Source of the DNA: Chitinophagaceae bacterium
GTDB taxonomy: Bacteria; Bacteroidota; Bacteroidia; Chitinophagales; Chitinophagaceae
NCBI GenBank assembly: GCA_016710935.1
Contig: JADJTY010000003.1
Span: 434,001 to 498,000 of the forward strand
Reading direction: 5' to 3'
Length of the DNA stretch: 64,000 nucleotides
Below the pieces are notes generated by a model. That model made no database searches. It saw nothing but the letters and a program-made list of their open reading frames with translations, and was not told the DNA's origin. The translations under genes were made by a program, and so were the position numbers. Shown in pieces: positions 36,098-44,028 of this stretch; the stretch's first letter is position 1; every line of letters begins with the position of its first letter.

Positions 36098-37135
36098 TTA
36101 ATTGAAAGCATTTAATGCAATAGTTGGTTTGCCGGTATTGTCAAATGCACCCAGTGTATAACCCTGCCAACTGCTGTAAGCCTGTGGCTCCCAGTAAAAA
36201 ACGCCCAGCCCTTTGTTGTTACTCACTGCTTTTACTTTTACCAGGAGGTCGGTTAAAAATGAATTACAGCTTGCAGCCTGGTCCCAGCTCATACCCACTT
36301 CACAAACCATAATTTCTGAACCATATCTTGCAACCATATCATTCATGTTGGTTAAACATTGGCTGTTAAGTGTACTCCAGTTTGCCGTTGTTGGATATAA
36401 AGACATACCAATCACATCCCACACTGCTCCATTGGCTTTTAATCCGTCTAAATTCCACCTGAATAGTGCATTGTCATATCCGTTTGAAACATGCACCATT
36501 ACTTTTGTAGCAGGGCTAACTGCTTTAACCGCATTGTATCCGGCAATAAAAAATTTTGCATAATTAACCATGTTTACCGATGCTTTTCCTTCAGGCCAAA
36601 GCATACCATCGTTTGTTTCGTTACCAACCTGAACCCATTCTGGAGTAATGCTGCTTGTTTTTAAAGCATTCATTACTGCCAGTGTATGATTATAAACAGA
36701 ACTTTGTAAGGTAGCAATATCTTGTCCTGCCCAGGCAGCCGGTTTTGTTTGTTGTCCCGGATCGGCCCAGCTATCGCTGTAGTGAAAATCGATCATGACC
36801 TTCATCCCCTGCGCCTTCGCACGTATTGCTTTGGAAACAACATCCGCCGTATTGCACCATCCGGCAGCCGGGTTTACCCAAACCCTTAGCCGGATCGAAT
36901 TCATTCCAATATTTTTTAGCAATTGCATGCACTCTGTTTGTGTGCCGCTGCTGTTGTAGAATTTTACGCCAACATTTTCCATTTGTGTAAGCCAGCTTAC
37001 ATCGGCTCCTTTTATAATGGATGACACAGGGGTTGGAACAGGGGTTGGTATATTTTGGGTGCTTGATTTTGTACAGTTTAGGTTCGTAAAAAAGAGCAAT
37101 ATCAAAAACGCGGTGATTTTAAATTTCATAAGCAT
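36098..37135 (-). CDS. GH53 arabinogalactan endo-beta-1,4-galactanase lipoprotein
   Basis: Cleaves beta-1,4-galactan; family GH53. Lipoprotein signal with Cys in TNLNC; the second Met (37129, MKFKITAFLILLFF) is the better start. Barrel motifs: GADVSWLTQMENVGVKFY, RLRVWVNP, IDFHYSDSWADPG, acid/base Glu in VQVGNETNDGMLWPEG, nucleophile Glu in MVCEVGMSW, and a final GVFYWEPQAYSSW. About 345 aa, the usual single-domain size. First gene of the minus-strand operon, 25 bases before the GH2-GH53 gene, and divergent from the GH97 gene with operator D between them. Confidence 0.93.
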   Translation of the reverse strand: MLMKFKITAFLILLFFTNLNCTKSSTQNIPTPVPTPVSSIIKGADVSWLTQMENVGVKFYNSSGTQTECMQLLKNIGMNSIRLRVWVNPAAGWCNTADVVSKAIRAKAQGMKVMIDFHYSDSWADPGQQTKPAAWAGQDIATLQSSVYNHTLAVMNALKTSSITPEWVQVGNETNDGMLWPEGKASVNMVNYAKFFIAGYNAVKAVSPATKVMVHVSNGYDNALFRWNLDGLKANGAVWDVIGMSLYPTTANWSTLNSQCLTNMNDMVARYGSEIMVCEVGMSWDQAASCNSFLTDLLVKVKAVSNNKGLGVFYWEPQAYSSWQGYTLGAFDNTGKPTIALNAFN

Positions 37136-37243
37136 TGTTGTTGTTTTTTAACCTGAGTGAGTGGAATTTAAATTATCATTAAAAGTTGAGAAAACAGGCA
37201 TTTTGTATGTATATTTTCATTTTTTTAAAATTAAATCAATAAA

Positions 37244-37260
37244 TGTGTATAGTGTACACA
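37244..37260. promoter_or_regulatory. Operator palindrome, site D (GH97 / galactan operon divergent region)
   Basis: TGTGTATAGTGTACACA, a perfect twelve of twelve, 26 bases before the GH97 ATG and just upstream of a TTAATTTG (37261-37268) that could be its -7 box. It also lies about 110 bases before the galactan operon on the other strand. Confidence 0.75.
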
Positions 37261-37285
37261 TTAATTTGTAGATTTATCCTCTAAA

Positions 37286-39388
37286 ATGATTGCTATGTAT
37301 TGTAAAAAAATTGCTTTTACTATTATCTTCCTGTTTATTGCGGCTTTTAGTTTTGCCCAGGTAAAAACCACTGTACGATCTCCCAACAAAAATATTGAAC
37401 TGAATTTTTGGTTGAATGATCAGGGAGCACCCATGTATACTGTTTCTTATAAAAATAAAGAAGTGTTGCTTCCGTCTGCCATGGGGTTTGAATTAAAACA
37501 AACCATGAGCAATGAAGCCTTACCCGCTTTAAAAGATAGCCTGGTTGTTACTGCATCAGCTCAAACAACTTCCAATACCCAATGGAAACCGGTGTGGGGC
37601 GATGTGAAAGAGATCAGGGATCATTACAGCCAACTTGTTGTAAGCCTTTCCCAAAAGGGAGATAAAGCCATCAGTTTCAATATCATTTTTAAAGTGTATG
37701 ATGATGGCATTGGTTTCCGGTATGAATTTCCAAAACAAAAGAATCTTGGACATTTTATTGTTTCTGCAGAAAAAACAGCATTTCACCTGGCCGGCGATCA
37801 CAAGGCATTCTGGATCCCCGGAGATTATGACAGCAATGAGTTTAATCCAAATATTACAAAGCTGAGTGAAGTAAATGCCGAAGACCCAAAATACGCGGCT
37901 AATATTTTTGCACACAAGTTTTTTGATAAAGATGCGGTGCAAACGCCTTTAATGCTGAAAACAAATGATGGCCTGTACATCAATATCCATGAAGCAGCAT
38001 TGGTGAATTATCCTGCCATGAACCTGCATATTGATAAATCAAATTTTACTTTATCATCTGTACTGGTGCCCGATGCTTTGGGCAACAAGGCCTATTTGCA
38101 GGCACCAGCAAAAACACCCTGGCGCACGATCATCGTATCAGACAAGGCAACAGATATACTGGCTTCTCATACTATTATGAACCTGAATGATCCTGCTGTT
38201 ATCAAAGATCCATCCTGGATAAAACCAACAAAATATGTTGGTGTTTGGTGGGAGATGCATGTGGGTAAAGCCAGTTGGGACAGTGCAAGCGGCAAACACG
38301 GTGCAACTACGGCTAATGTTAAGCGTTATATTGACTTTGCTGCAAAGCATGGCTTTGCGGGTGTGTTGGTAGAAGGCTGGAATGTGGGTTGGGAAGACTG
38401 GTTTGGCCAGTACAAGGAAAATGTTTTTGACTTTGTAACACCTTACGGCGATTTTGATGTGAAGGGATTACAAAAATATGCGGCATCAAAAAAAGTAAAG
38501 CTGATCATGCATCACGAAACGTCTGCTTCCGTAACCAATTACGAACGCCAGATGGATACCGCCTACCGCTTTATGAAAGCCCATGGCTATGATGCGGTAA
38601 AGACGGGCTATGTAGGGCATATTATACCCAGAGGCGAACATCATGACGGGCAATGGATGATAAACCATTATGTACGGGTTGCACAAAAAACGGCATCCTA
38701 TAAAATTATGCTGGATGCACATGAACCGGTAAGGCCCACCGGCTTACACCGTACGTATCCAAACTGGCTGGCCTCCGAAGCTGCAAGAGGTATGGAGTTT
38801 AATGCATGGAGCGAAGGCAACAGGCCGAATCATGACGTGATCTTACCTTTCACCCGTTTTATGGGCGGACCGATGGATTATACACCCGGTATTTTTCAAC
38901 TTGAATTAAATTATTGGGATAAAACAAAGAAAGAAACCATACACACCACATTGGCAAAACAACTGGCCTTGTATGTAACCATCTGCAGTCCGCTGCAAAT
39001 GGCTGCCGACCTGCCCGAAGCCTACGAAAAGAAAATGGATGCTTTTCAGTTTATTAAAGATGTAGCGGTTGACTGGGATGACAGTAAATACCTGGAAGCC
39101 GAGCCTGGCGAATATATTACCGTTGCCCGAAAAGCAAAAGGAAGTAAAAACTGGTTTGTGGGTGCCATCACCAATGAAAATGGCCGCAGCACCAACGTAA
39201 GCCTTGACTTTTTAGATGCAGGAAAAAAATACCAGGCCATTATATATGCAGATGCTGCTGATGCCGATTATCAGAAAAACCCTGCTGCATACATCATCAG
39301 CAAACAGGTAGTAGATAATAAATCTGTTTTAAGCCTGAAACTGGCAGCAGGCGGGGGATGCGCCGTGAGTATAATGCCGGTGAAGTAA
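37286..39388 (+). CDS. susB: GH97 alpha-glucosidase, SusB-like (inverting type)
   Basis: Calcium-dependent periplasmic alpha-glycosidase, 700 aa, signal peptide ending FSFAQ. GH97 N-terminal beta domain (SPNKNIELNFWLNDQGAPMYTVSYK), catalytic barrel from about 290 (GVWWEMHVGKASWD, EGWNVGWEDWFG), and a C-terminal beta domain. The Glu in HHETSASVTNYE, in DAHEPVRPTG and in ARGMEFNAW match the base/acid Glu set of inverting SusB; retaining GH97 galactosidases have an Asp nucleophile and lack the HHET Glu. So an alpha-glucosidase acting on maltooligosaccharides is the better call even though it neighbours galactan genes. It carries operator D. Confidence 0.92.
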   Translation: MIAMYCKKIAFTIIFLFIAAFSFAQVKTTVRSPNKNIELNFWLNDQGAPMYTVSYKNKEVLLPSAMGFELKQTMSNEALPALKDSLVVTASAQTTSNTQWKPVWGDVKEIRDHYSQLVVSLSQKGDKAISFNIIFKVYDDGIGFRYEFPKQKNLGHFIVSAEKTAFHLAGDHKAFWIPGDYDSNEFNPNITKLSEVNAEDPKYAANIFAHKFFDKDAVQTPLMLKTNDGLYINIHEAALVNYPAMNLHIDKSNFTLSSVLVPDALGNKAYLQAPAKTPWRTIIVSDKATDILASHTIMNLNDPAVIKDPSWIKPTKYVGVWWEMHVGKASWDSASGKHGATTANVKRYIDFAAKHGFAGVLVEGWNVGWEDWFGQYKENVFDFVTPYGDFDVKGLQKYAASKKVKLIMHHETSASVTNYERQMDTAYRFMKAHGYDAVKTGYVGHIIPRGEHHDGQWMINHYVRVAQKTASYKIMLDAHEPVRPTGLHRTYPNWLASEAARGMEFNAWSEGNRPNHDVILPFTRFMGGPMDYTPGIFQLELNYWDKTKKETIHTTLAKQLALYVTICSPLQMAADLPEAYEKKMDAFQFIKDVAVDWDDSKYLEAEPGEYITVARKAKGSKNWFVGAITNENGRSTNVSLDFLDAGKKYQAIIYADAADADYQKNPAAYIISKQVVDNKSVLSLKLAAGGGCAVSIMPVK

Positions 39389-39411
39389 TAAAAATATTTT
39401 TCAAAATTTCC

Positions 39412-39446
39412 AATGCCCTGCAATTTTCTGCAGGGCATTTTTTTAT
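39412..39446. terminator. Bidirectional terminator between convergent genes
   Basis: AATGCCCTGCA, loop attttc, TGCAGGGCATT followed by TTTTTATTT. Eleven-bp stem, 24 bases after the GH97 stop; it abuts the stop of the minus-strand diiron gene. Confidence 0.85.
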
Positions 39447-40009
39447 TTCCGCTTACAATAGATATCCGAACTTTCCACGGGTTCCAATTCGTCCATATTG
39501 ATATTATTGGCACTTTTTTTACTGCCCCATTTAAAAACCTTTTCAAAGAAAGGAAGCAGTTTGCTGTTTTGAATCATACTCAAAAAATATACTTCATGTT
39601 CCTTTTCCTTGATGCCCATCTCATACAATACCGTGTCATGATCCTTAATACCCAGTGAATTAAAGAACTGTTTCATGCGGAAATATTCGCAAACATTACC
39701 GCTTTCTAAACTACCGGCAAAATAAAAGGGCATGAACCAGCCAATAAGATAACAACTGAAGGAGATCACTTTTCCAAGCATATGAAAACGAAATTCATAC
39801 CATTTGGAAACAGGGATATTATATTGTGTCATGATCGCAAGCACTTCTTTGCGGTGATTCCATTCATCTTCTTCAATTTGCCGGATGGACTTTTTCTGCA
39901 TCGGGTCTTTAACCGAACCTGCATGCCCCTGGTAGGCAAATGCTGCTGCTTTTTCGGCCGAGTAGGCCCTTTGCAGCAAATCAACTAATTGCTTGTGGTT
40001 AAGTGTCAA
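39443..40009 (-). CDS. COQ7/ferritin-like diiron protein
   Basis: 188 aa with the ferritin-like four-helix pattern: E-x6-Y near the start (SAEKAAAFAYQGH), first metal motif EEDEWNHR, a hydrophobic membrane-associated middle (VISFSCYLIGWFMPFYFAG) and a second motif EKEHEVYF. This matches the demethoxyubiquinone hydroxylase-like branch of diiron proteins, but Bacteroidota use menaquinone, so the substrate is unclear. It may be a rubrerythrin-like stress protein or a membrane monooxygenase. No operon partner. Confidence 0.7.
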   Translation of the reverse strand: MTLNHKQLVDLLQRAYSAEKAAAFAYQGHAGSVKDPMQKKSIRQIEEDEWNHRKEVLAIMTQYNIPVSKWYEFRFHMLGKVISFSCYLIGWFMPFYFAGSLESGNVCEYFRMKQFFNSLGIKDHDTVLYEMGIKEKEHEVYFLSMIQNSKLLPFFEKVFKWGSKKSANNINMDELEPVESSDIYCKRK

Positions 40010-40169
40010 CAGTTATGATTTAGATTGTAAATATAAATGAACGTGCGCACCTGTGTGCAGTTTACACTGAATTATGCGTGTTACTGTATAAGCTTACTCT
40101 CTCCAGATAGAATATTGTTGTACTTTTAATAAAATACAAACGACAGATCTTTAAATCAACGACGATATC

Positions 40170-41138
40170 ATGAAAAAACTGATCCTTCTCTTTTTGCTGG
40201 CTTTTTCAATTTCAGCCCAGGCTCAAAAAATAACCGGCTGTGGTTTTAAGGTACCGCCGCGTTCTTTGCTTAAATCAAATTTCGCTTCGGTTTACGAAGC
40301 AAAAGATATTTTAAACAGCATGCTGGACAGCATTAAATGGAAAGAGAATTTTAGTATACGTGAACAGAATGGTATCCGTAATGCTTATGCAACGATCATC
40401 CGTAATGCCCGCTGGATCATATACGATAATGATTTCCTGGAAGACATTGATGCCTATTCAGCTACCAAATGGGCTTCCATCAGTGTATTGGCGCATGAAA
40501 TGGGGCATCATTATTATAATCATGTTGTAAGCAACCAGGGAAGTACGCCGCCAAAGGAAATTGAAGCCGATGCATTTTCGGGATATGTCATGTATAAACT
40601 CGGCGCCAATCTTAATGAATCGCTTGCTGCCATGAATGCAATTGCTAGTGATCAGGCAAGCTACTCCCATCCTGCTAAAAGAGATAGATTAACCGCCATT
40701 ACCCGTGGATGGAACACGGCTAAATCCGAAGTGCCGGGTAATACCAACGGTAATACAAATCCAAATCAGGGTGGTAACACCAATCCTAACCAGGGTGGTA
40801 ACACCAATCCTAACCAGGGCGGTAATACCAATCCTAACCAGGGTGGGGGAGGTAATACAAACCTGCCGCCTGTTGATGACCCAAGCTGGATAAGCCTTAC
40901 CATACAGAGCGCCAGCACACAAACGGTTCAATTAAGCGATGATGGAAGAACTTATCAGCCTGCAGAAATAAAAGCAGGTGAAGCATTTCTTTTTCGTTTT
41001 GAAATTTACCAGTACGGCTGGCTTAAACTGCCATACTTTAATGGTTCCAGAACCTATAAACTGATGCATGGAAAAGATTACAGCATACTCTGGAACCGGC
41101 GTTCAAAAAACTGGACGGTGGTGGAAGTGCCGAATTAA
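40170..41138 (+). CDS. Secreted M48-like metalloprotease with GGNTNPNQ repeat linker
   Basis: 322 aa. Signal peptide (MKKLILLFLLAFSISAQAQ), a zinc-protease domain with HEMGHH (HExxH, about residue 109) and the third-ligand motif EIEADAFSGY after it, as in M48 peptidases. Then a low-complexity linker of GNTNPNQG units and a 75-residue C-terminal beta domain (ISLTIQSASTQTVQLSDDG... YKLMHGKDYSILWNRR) I do not recognise, ending in Trp/Val-rich strands. It lacks the membrane helices of HtpX. Probably periplasmic or surface. Own terminator follows. Confidence 0.75.
   Translation: MKKLILLFLLAFSISAQAQKITGCGFKVPPRSLLKSNFASVYEAKDILNSMLDSIKWKENFSIREQNGIRNAYATIIRNARWIIYDNDFLEDIDAYSATKWASISVLAHEMGHHYYNHVVSNQGSTPPKEIEADAFSGYVMYKLGANLNESLAAMNAIASDQASYSHPAKRDRLTAITRGWNTAKSEVPGNTNGNTNPNQGGNTNPNQGGNTNPNQGGNTNPNQGGGGNTNLPPVDDPSWISLTIQSASTQTVQLSDDGRTYQPAEIKAGEAFLFRFEIYQYGWLKLPYFNGSRTYKLMHGKDYSILWNRRSKNWTVVEVPN
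40749..40848 (+). repeat. Four 24-bp tandem repeats (GNTNPNQG linker)
   Basis: Four near-identical 24-base units (GGTAACACCAATCCTAACCA then GGGT, with silent variants) encode the linker of the M48-like protein. Unit number could vary between strains. Confidence 0.85.
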
Positions 41139-41154
41139 ATGATAAAACTATTTT

Positions 41155-41188
41155 AAAAGGGTTTGTAGCAATACAAACCCTTTTTTTT
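41155..41188. terminator. Bidirectional terminator
   Basis: AAAAGGGTTTGTA-gcaa-TACAAACCCTTTT then TTTT: perfect 13-bp stem with a GCAA tetraloop between the convergent M48-like and YitT genes. Confidence 0.92.
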
Positions 41189-42155
41189 AATGATTCATGG
41201 GTCTTTTCTTTATCATACCACCTTTTGTATCTCTCACACTGTTCATTACAATAAAAGCATCGGGTGTTATTTTTTTTATTTCTGTATTTAGTTTATTCAG
41301 TTCAAGCCTGGTAATTACGGTGTATATGATATCCACTTCTTTAGTTTCGCCGCGTTTACCATAGCCTCGTTTACCGTTGTAAACAGTTACGCCACGGCCC
41401 ATTATATGTATGATCATCTCCCTTATTTCTTCGCTGTGTGATGACACAATGGTAACGCCGATGTATTCATCAATACCTTCCACAATAAAGTCGAGTGTTC
41501 TGGAGGCCGACAGGTACGTGATCATTGAATACAGCGCAATTTCCATGGATAAAAAATAAGCAGCAGCTGAAAATATGATAACGTTTATAATAATAATGAT
41601 ATCACCAATTGTTGTGCCCAGCTTGCGGCTTAAGAAGATGGCAAGTACCTCAGTGCCATCAATAACAGCGCCACCCCTTACAGCCAGGCCAATGCCTGAT
41701 CCTAAAAAAAATCCGCCAAAAATGGCAACTAATAAATTGTCGTTGGTTACCGTTGGAAAGCTTACGGTAGCCAGGCAAAGTGCGAGCCCGGCAATGGCTA
41801 ATGAGGTTTTAAAGGCAAACTGTTTGCCCATGATTATGTAGGCAAGAATGATAAAGGGAATGTTTACACAAATGATGAGGATATACAGGGGTATTTTAGT
41901 TAATGCCGAGATCAGCAATGAAATACCGGTTGCACCGCCATCAATAAAATGGTTGCTCAGCAAAAAACCTTTGAAACCAAAAGAAGCAGCAAATATACCT
42001 ATGGTTATCAGCAACGCATCTTTAAAGTACCGCTTTATGGTTATCAATAATTCCCTGTAACCCTTTGCCCGCTTGTATGGCGAAAGGTTTTGTTTTGCAG
42101 TCTTTTTGTTTTTTAGTATCGTTTGTACAACAGCCTGCGACCAGAATGGGTTCAT
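41187..42155 (-). CDS. YitT family membrane protein (DUF161 + DUF2179)
   Basis: 322 aa. Five or six membrane helices from about residue 45 (ALLITIGIFAASFGFKGFLL, GGATGISLLIS, AIFGGFFLGSGIGLAVRGGA with VIDGTEVLAIFLSRK) form the YitT core. The C-terminal soluble domain (GVTVYNGKRGYGKRGETKEVDIIYTVITR) is DUF2179. Family function is unknown; transport or sensing has been suggested for relatives. An N-terminal basic stretch of about 40 residues precedes the first helix. Confidence 0.88.
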   Translation of the reverse strand: MNPFWSQAVVQTILKNKKTAKQNLSPYKRAKGYRELLITIKRYFKDALLITIGIFAASFGFKGFLLSNHFIDGGATGISLLISALTKIPLYILIICVNIPFIILAYIIMGKQFAFKTSLAIAGLALCLATVSFPTVTNDNLLVAIFGGFFLGSGIGLAVRGGAVIDGTEVLAIFLSRKLGTTIGDIIIIINVIIFSAAAYFLSMEIALYSMITYLSASRTLDFIVEGIDEYIGVTIVSSHSEEIREMIIHIMGRGVTVYNGKRGYGKRGETKEVDIIYTVITRLELNKLNTEIKKITPDAFIVMNSVRDTKGGMIKKRPMNH

Positions 42156-42344
42156 ATCTCTGATTTTTATTAGTGAAAAACCGATCTTATAAACAGTGCC
42201 CGGTTTGTGCCCGGCGCTGTTTTAAGTTACTACTTATTTTGTGCAATCATTTTTCAGCGTATTATAATTAACGCGTTAAAACGGCCCCAATGGCCATTTT
42301 AAATTGTCTATTTGGCACCCGATCAGCAGGCAACAAAAAATGGA

Positions 42345-42764
42345 TCACCAGAAATACTGGAAAGGAAAAATGAGGTCGGTGTTTTGTAACCGAACCAGCA
42401 GGTTATGCGAATAGAACCTGTATTGAGAAAAAGTATGAACAAGAACCTGTTCTGTTATTGTATTGGCAGCTGAAAATTTCTGGTATGTATTTTTTACGGT
42501 AACCCGGCTGCTGTAATCACCAAACGTAAAGGAGTTTCTGGTTTGTATTGTATGGAGAAAATATTTGGCAGATACGTTATGCCCGTAGCTTTTTTCTGCT
42601 TCGTTACCCTGCTTTGCAAATGCAGGATTGCCATTAAAAGCTATACCACTGTATAAACCAATAGCCAGGCAATACAGCAGTGCCATGCTGATCAATCCGG
42701 TTTTTTGCAATGATTTTTTCACTGGATAAATGTACACTTTTTTTAGCGATGCTTTTTTGAACAT
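42345..42764 (-). CDS. Hypothetical protein with one N-terminal membrane segment
   Basis: 139 aa, not recognised. A basic N-terminus (MFKKASLKKVYIYPVKKSLQKTG) leads into a hydrophobic helix (LISMALLYCLAIGLYSGIAF), then a hydrophilic region rich in Ser/Thr/Tyr (YSSRVTVKNTYQKFSAANTI) ending FPFQYFW. No competing frame exists on the other strand and codon use looks like its neighbours, so it is probably real. Likely an inner-membrane or exported protein. Confidence 0.5.
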   Translation of the reverse strand: MFKKASLKKVYIYPVKKSLQKTGLISMALLYCLAIGLYSGIAFNGNPAFAKQGNEAEKSYGHNVSAKYFLHTIQTRNSFTFGDYSSRVTVKNTYQKFSAANTITEQVLVHTFSQYRFYSHNLLVRLQNTDLIFPFQYFW

Positions 42765-42837
42765 GGCCGGCTATTACCTGGAAGAAAATAAAATACTTTA
42801 GGAAAATAAATATTTTAACTTAGAGAAAACAAATTTT

Positions 42838-43302
42838 ATGATTCGCTACACCATGTACATGGTTATTTTACTGGTACTAGTGGGGGGGTATTTGTTTTTG
42901 CGTAAGGTGATTGACCGCAGGGTAGAAAAAATTACAGATACCGAAGTGATAAGGGAAAATGAAGAATACCTCGGTACCTGGGCTTCTAAATCTGATAGTG
43001 GGTTTATCATGTTTCGACTCCACCGTGATGGAAAACTCACATACCGCCTGGTACAATATCCAGGCACAGATACCACCACTATACACGGTAAATATGTTTT
43101 TGTGGGTGCAGGTGGTGCTAACGATCCTGCATATTTTCCACGCTTATACACATTTACAGAAAACGGAGATACCCTGTTCAATTATTATATGCGTTACCTC
43201 ACTAAATACGATATGACAATTGATAAGATTGATAAAATGATACTCAGTCCCAACAATGTTTTTGATACTATGGGTTTTACTTTTTTTCGCATTAAACAAT
43301 AA
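42838..43302 (+). CDS. Hypothetical membrane-anchored protein
   Basis: 154 aa, not recognised. One N-terminal helix (MYMVILLVLVGGYLFL) followed by a small beta-rich domain (EEYLGTWASKSDSGFIMFRLHRDGKLTYRLVQ) resembling lipocalin-like stress-response domains that begin with a GxW motif. The outer part would be periplasmic. Sixteen bases separate it from the next lipoprotein gene, so they are likely co-transcribed. Confidence 0.6.
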   Translation: MIRYTMYMVILLVLVGGYLFLRKVIDRRVEKITDTEVIRENEEYLGTWASKSDSGFIMFRLHRDGKLTYRLVQYPGTDTTTIHGKYVFVGAGGANDPAYFPRLYTFTENGDTLFNYYMRYLTKYDMTIDKIDKMILSPNNVFDTMGFTFFRIKQ

Positions 43303-43318
43303 TTTCTAAACAACTGCT

Positions 43319-43936
43319 ATGAAATATTTTTTACCCAGTACCCGCTTTCTTTTTTTGTGCCTTCTTTTTACAGCCTGTAAAAGCAATCCCAATAAACGGG
43401 CAGTAAATCTTGAAGACCTGGATAAAGTAACTGAAACAGAACAGCAGGCAACGGCGGGCCCCCTTCGGAGTATATTAAATGCAACCGAATTGATCGAACT
43501 GTCGGCCTGTACCGATCTTCCCTGTGTACAATCATTTATGAAAGACCGTGGCAATGATTTTGTGCATGCTAAAAAGGGTGAGTTTGCAAGCCAGTACCGA
43601 TCTGCTGTTACAGATACATCGGGTAACAGCCTGGTGATCCCCATGTCTACCTTATATGTTACGGTTGATGCCGGAGCCGATTGGCGCATGGCCCATACTG
43701 TTCATACAAAAGCACTTAGCGATCAATTGCTGCAGGAATTTGCTGCTGCAAAATTTATGCTCACCGACTCGGTTTACAGTAATAAAAGTGCGGGGTTTAT
43801 ATATTATTACGGTTCCGCTCAATACCCCGGTTTGACTTTATCTCAAACTAAAACCTTTGCACCCTGGCGTGCAAGGGGATTATATTATACGGTTACCTGG
43901 CCCTGTTATGTGTTTGAAGTGTATGCAACCGAATAA
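43319..43936 (+). CDS. Hypothetical lipoprotein
   Basis: 205 aa with a lipoprotein signal (FLCLLFTAC, Cys as first mature residue). The mature part has no motif I recognise; two Cys in SACTDLPCVQSF may form a disulfide. It follows the membrane-anchored protein closely and may act with it at the envelope. Confidence 0.6.
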   Translation: MKYFLPSTRFLFLCLLFTACKSNPNKRAVNLEDLDKVTETEQQATAGPLRSILNATELIELSACTDLPCVQSFMKDRGNDFVHAKKGEFASQYRSAVTDTSGNSLVIPMSTLYVTVDAGADWRMAHTVHTKALSDQLLQEFAAAKFMLTDSVYSNKSAGFIYYYGSAQYPGLTLSQTKTFAPWRARGLYYTVTWPCYVFEVYATE

Positions 43937-44028
43937 AGTAAACTTTCAGATGTGCATATAAAATTGTGCCAATATGAAAGACCACTTCTACTAAATTTTC
44001 TGTTTGCTGATATGGCTGATTCTGCGGA

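Noticed and set aside
40052..40068. TGTGTGCAGTTTACACT as a fifth operator site
   Set aside because: Two mismatches in twelve fixed positions, and the flanking genes (diiron protein, M48-like protease) have no link to sugar use; likely chance.
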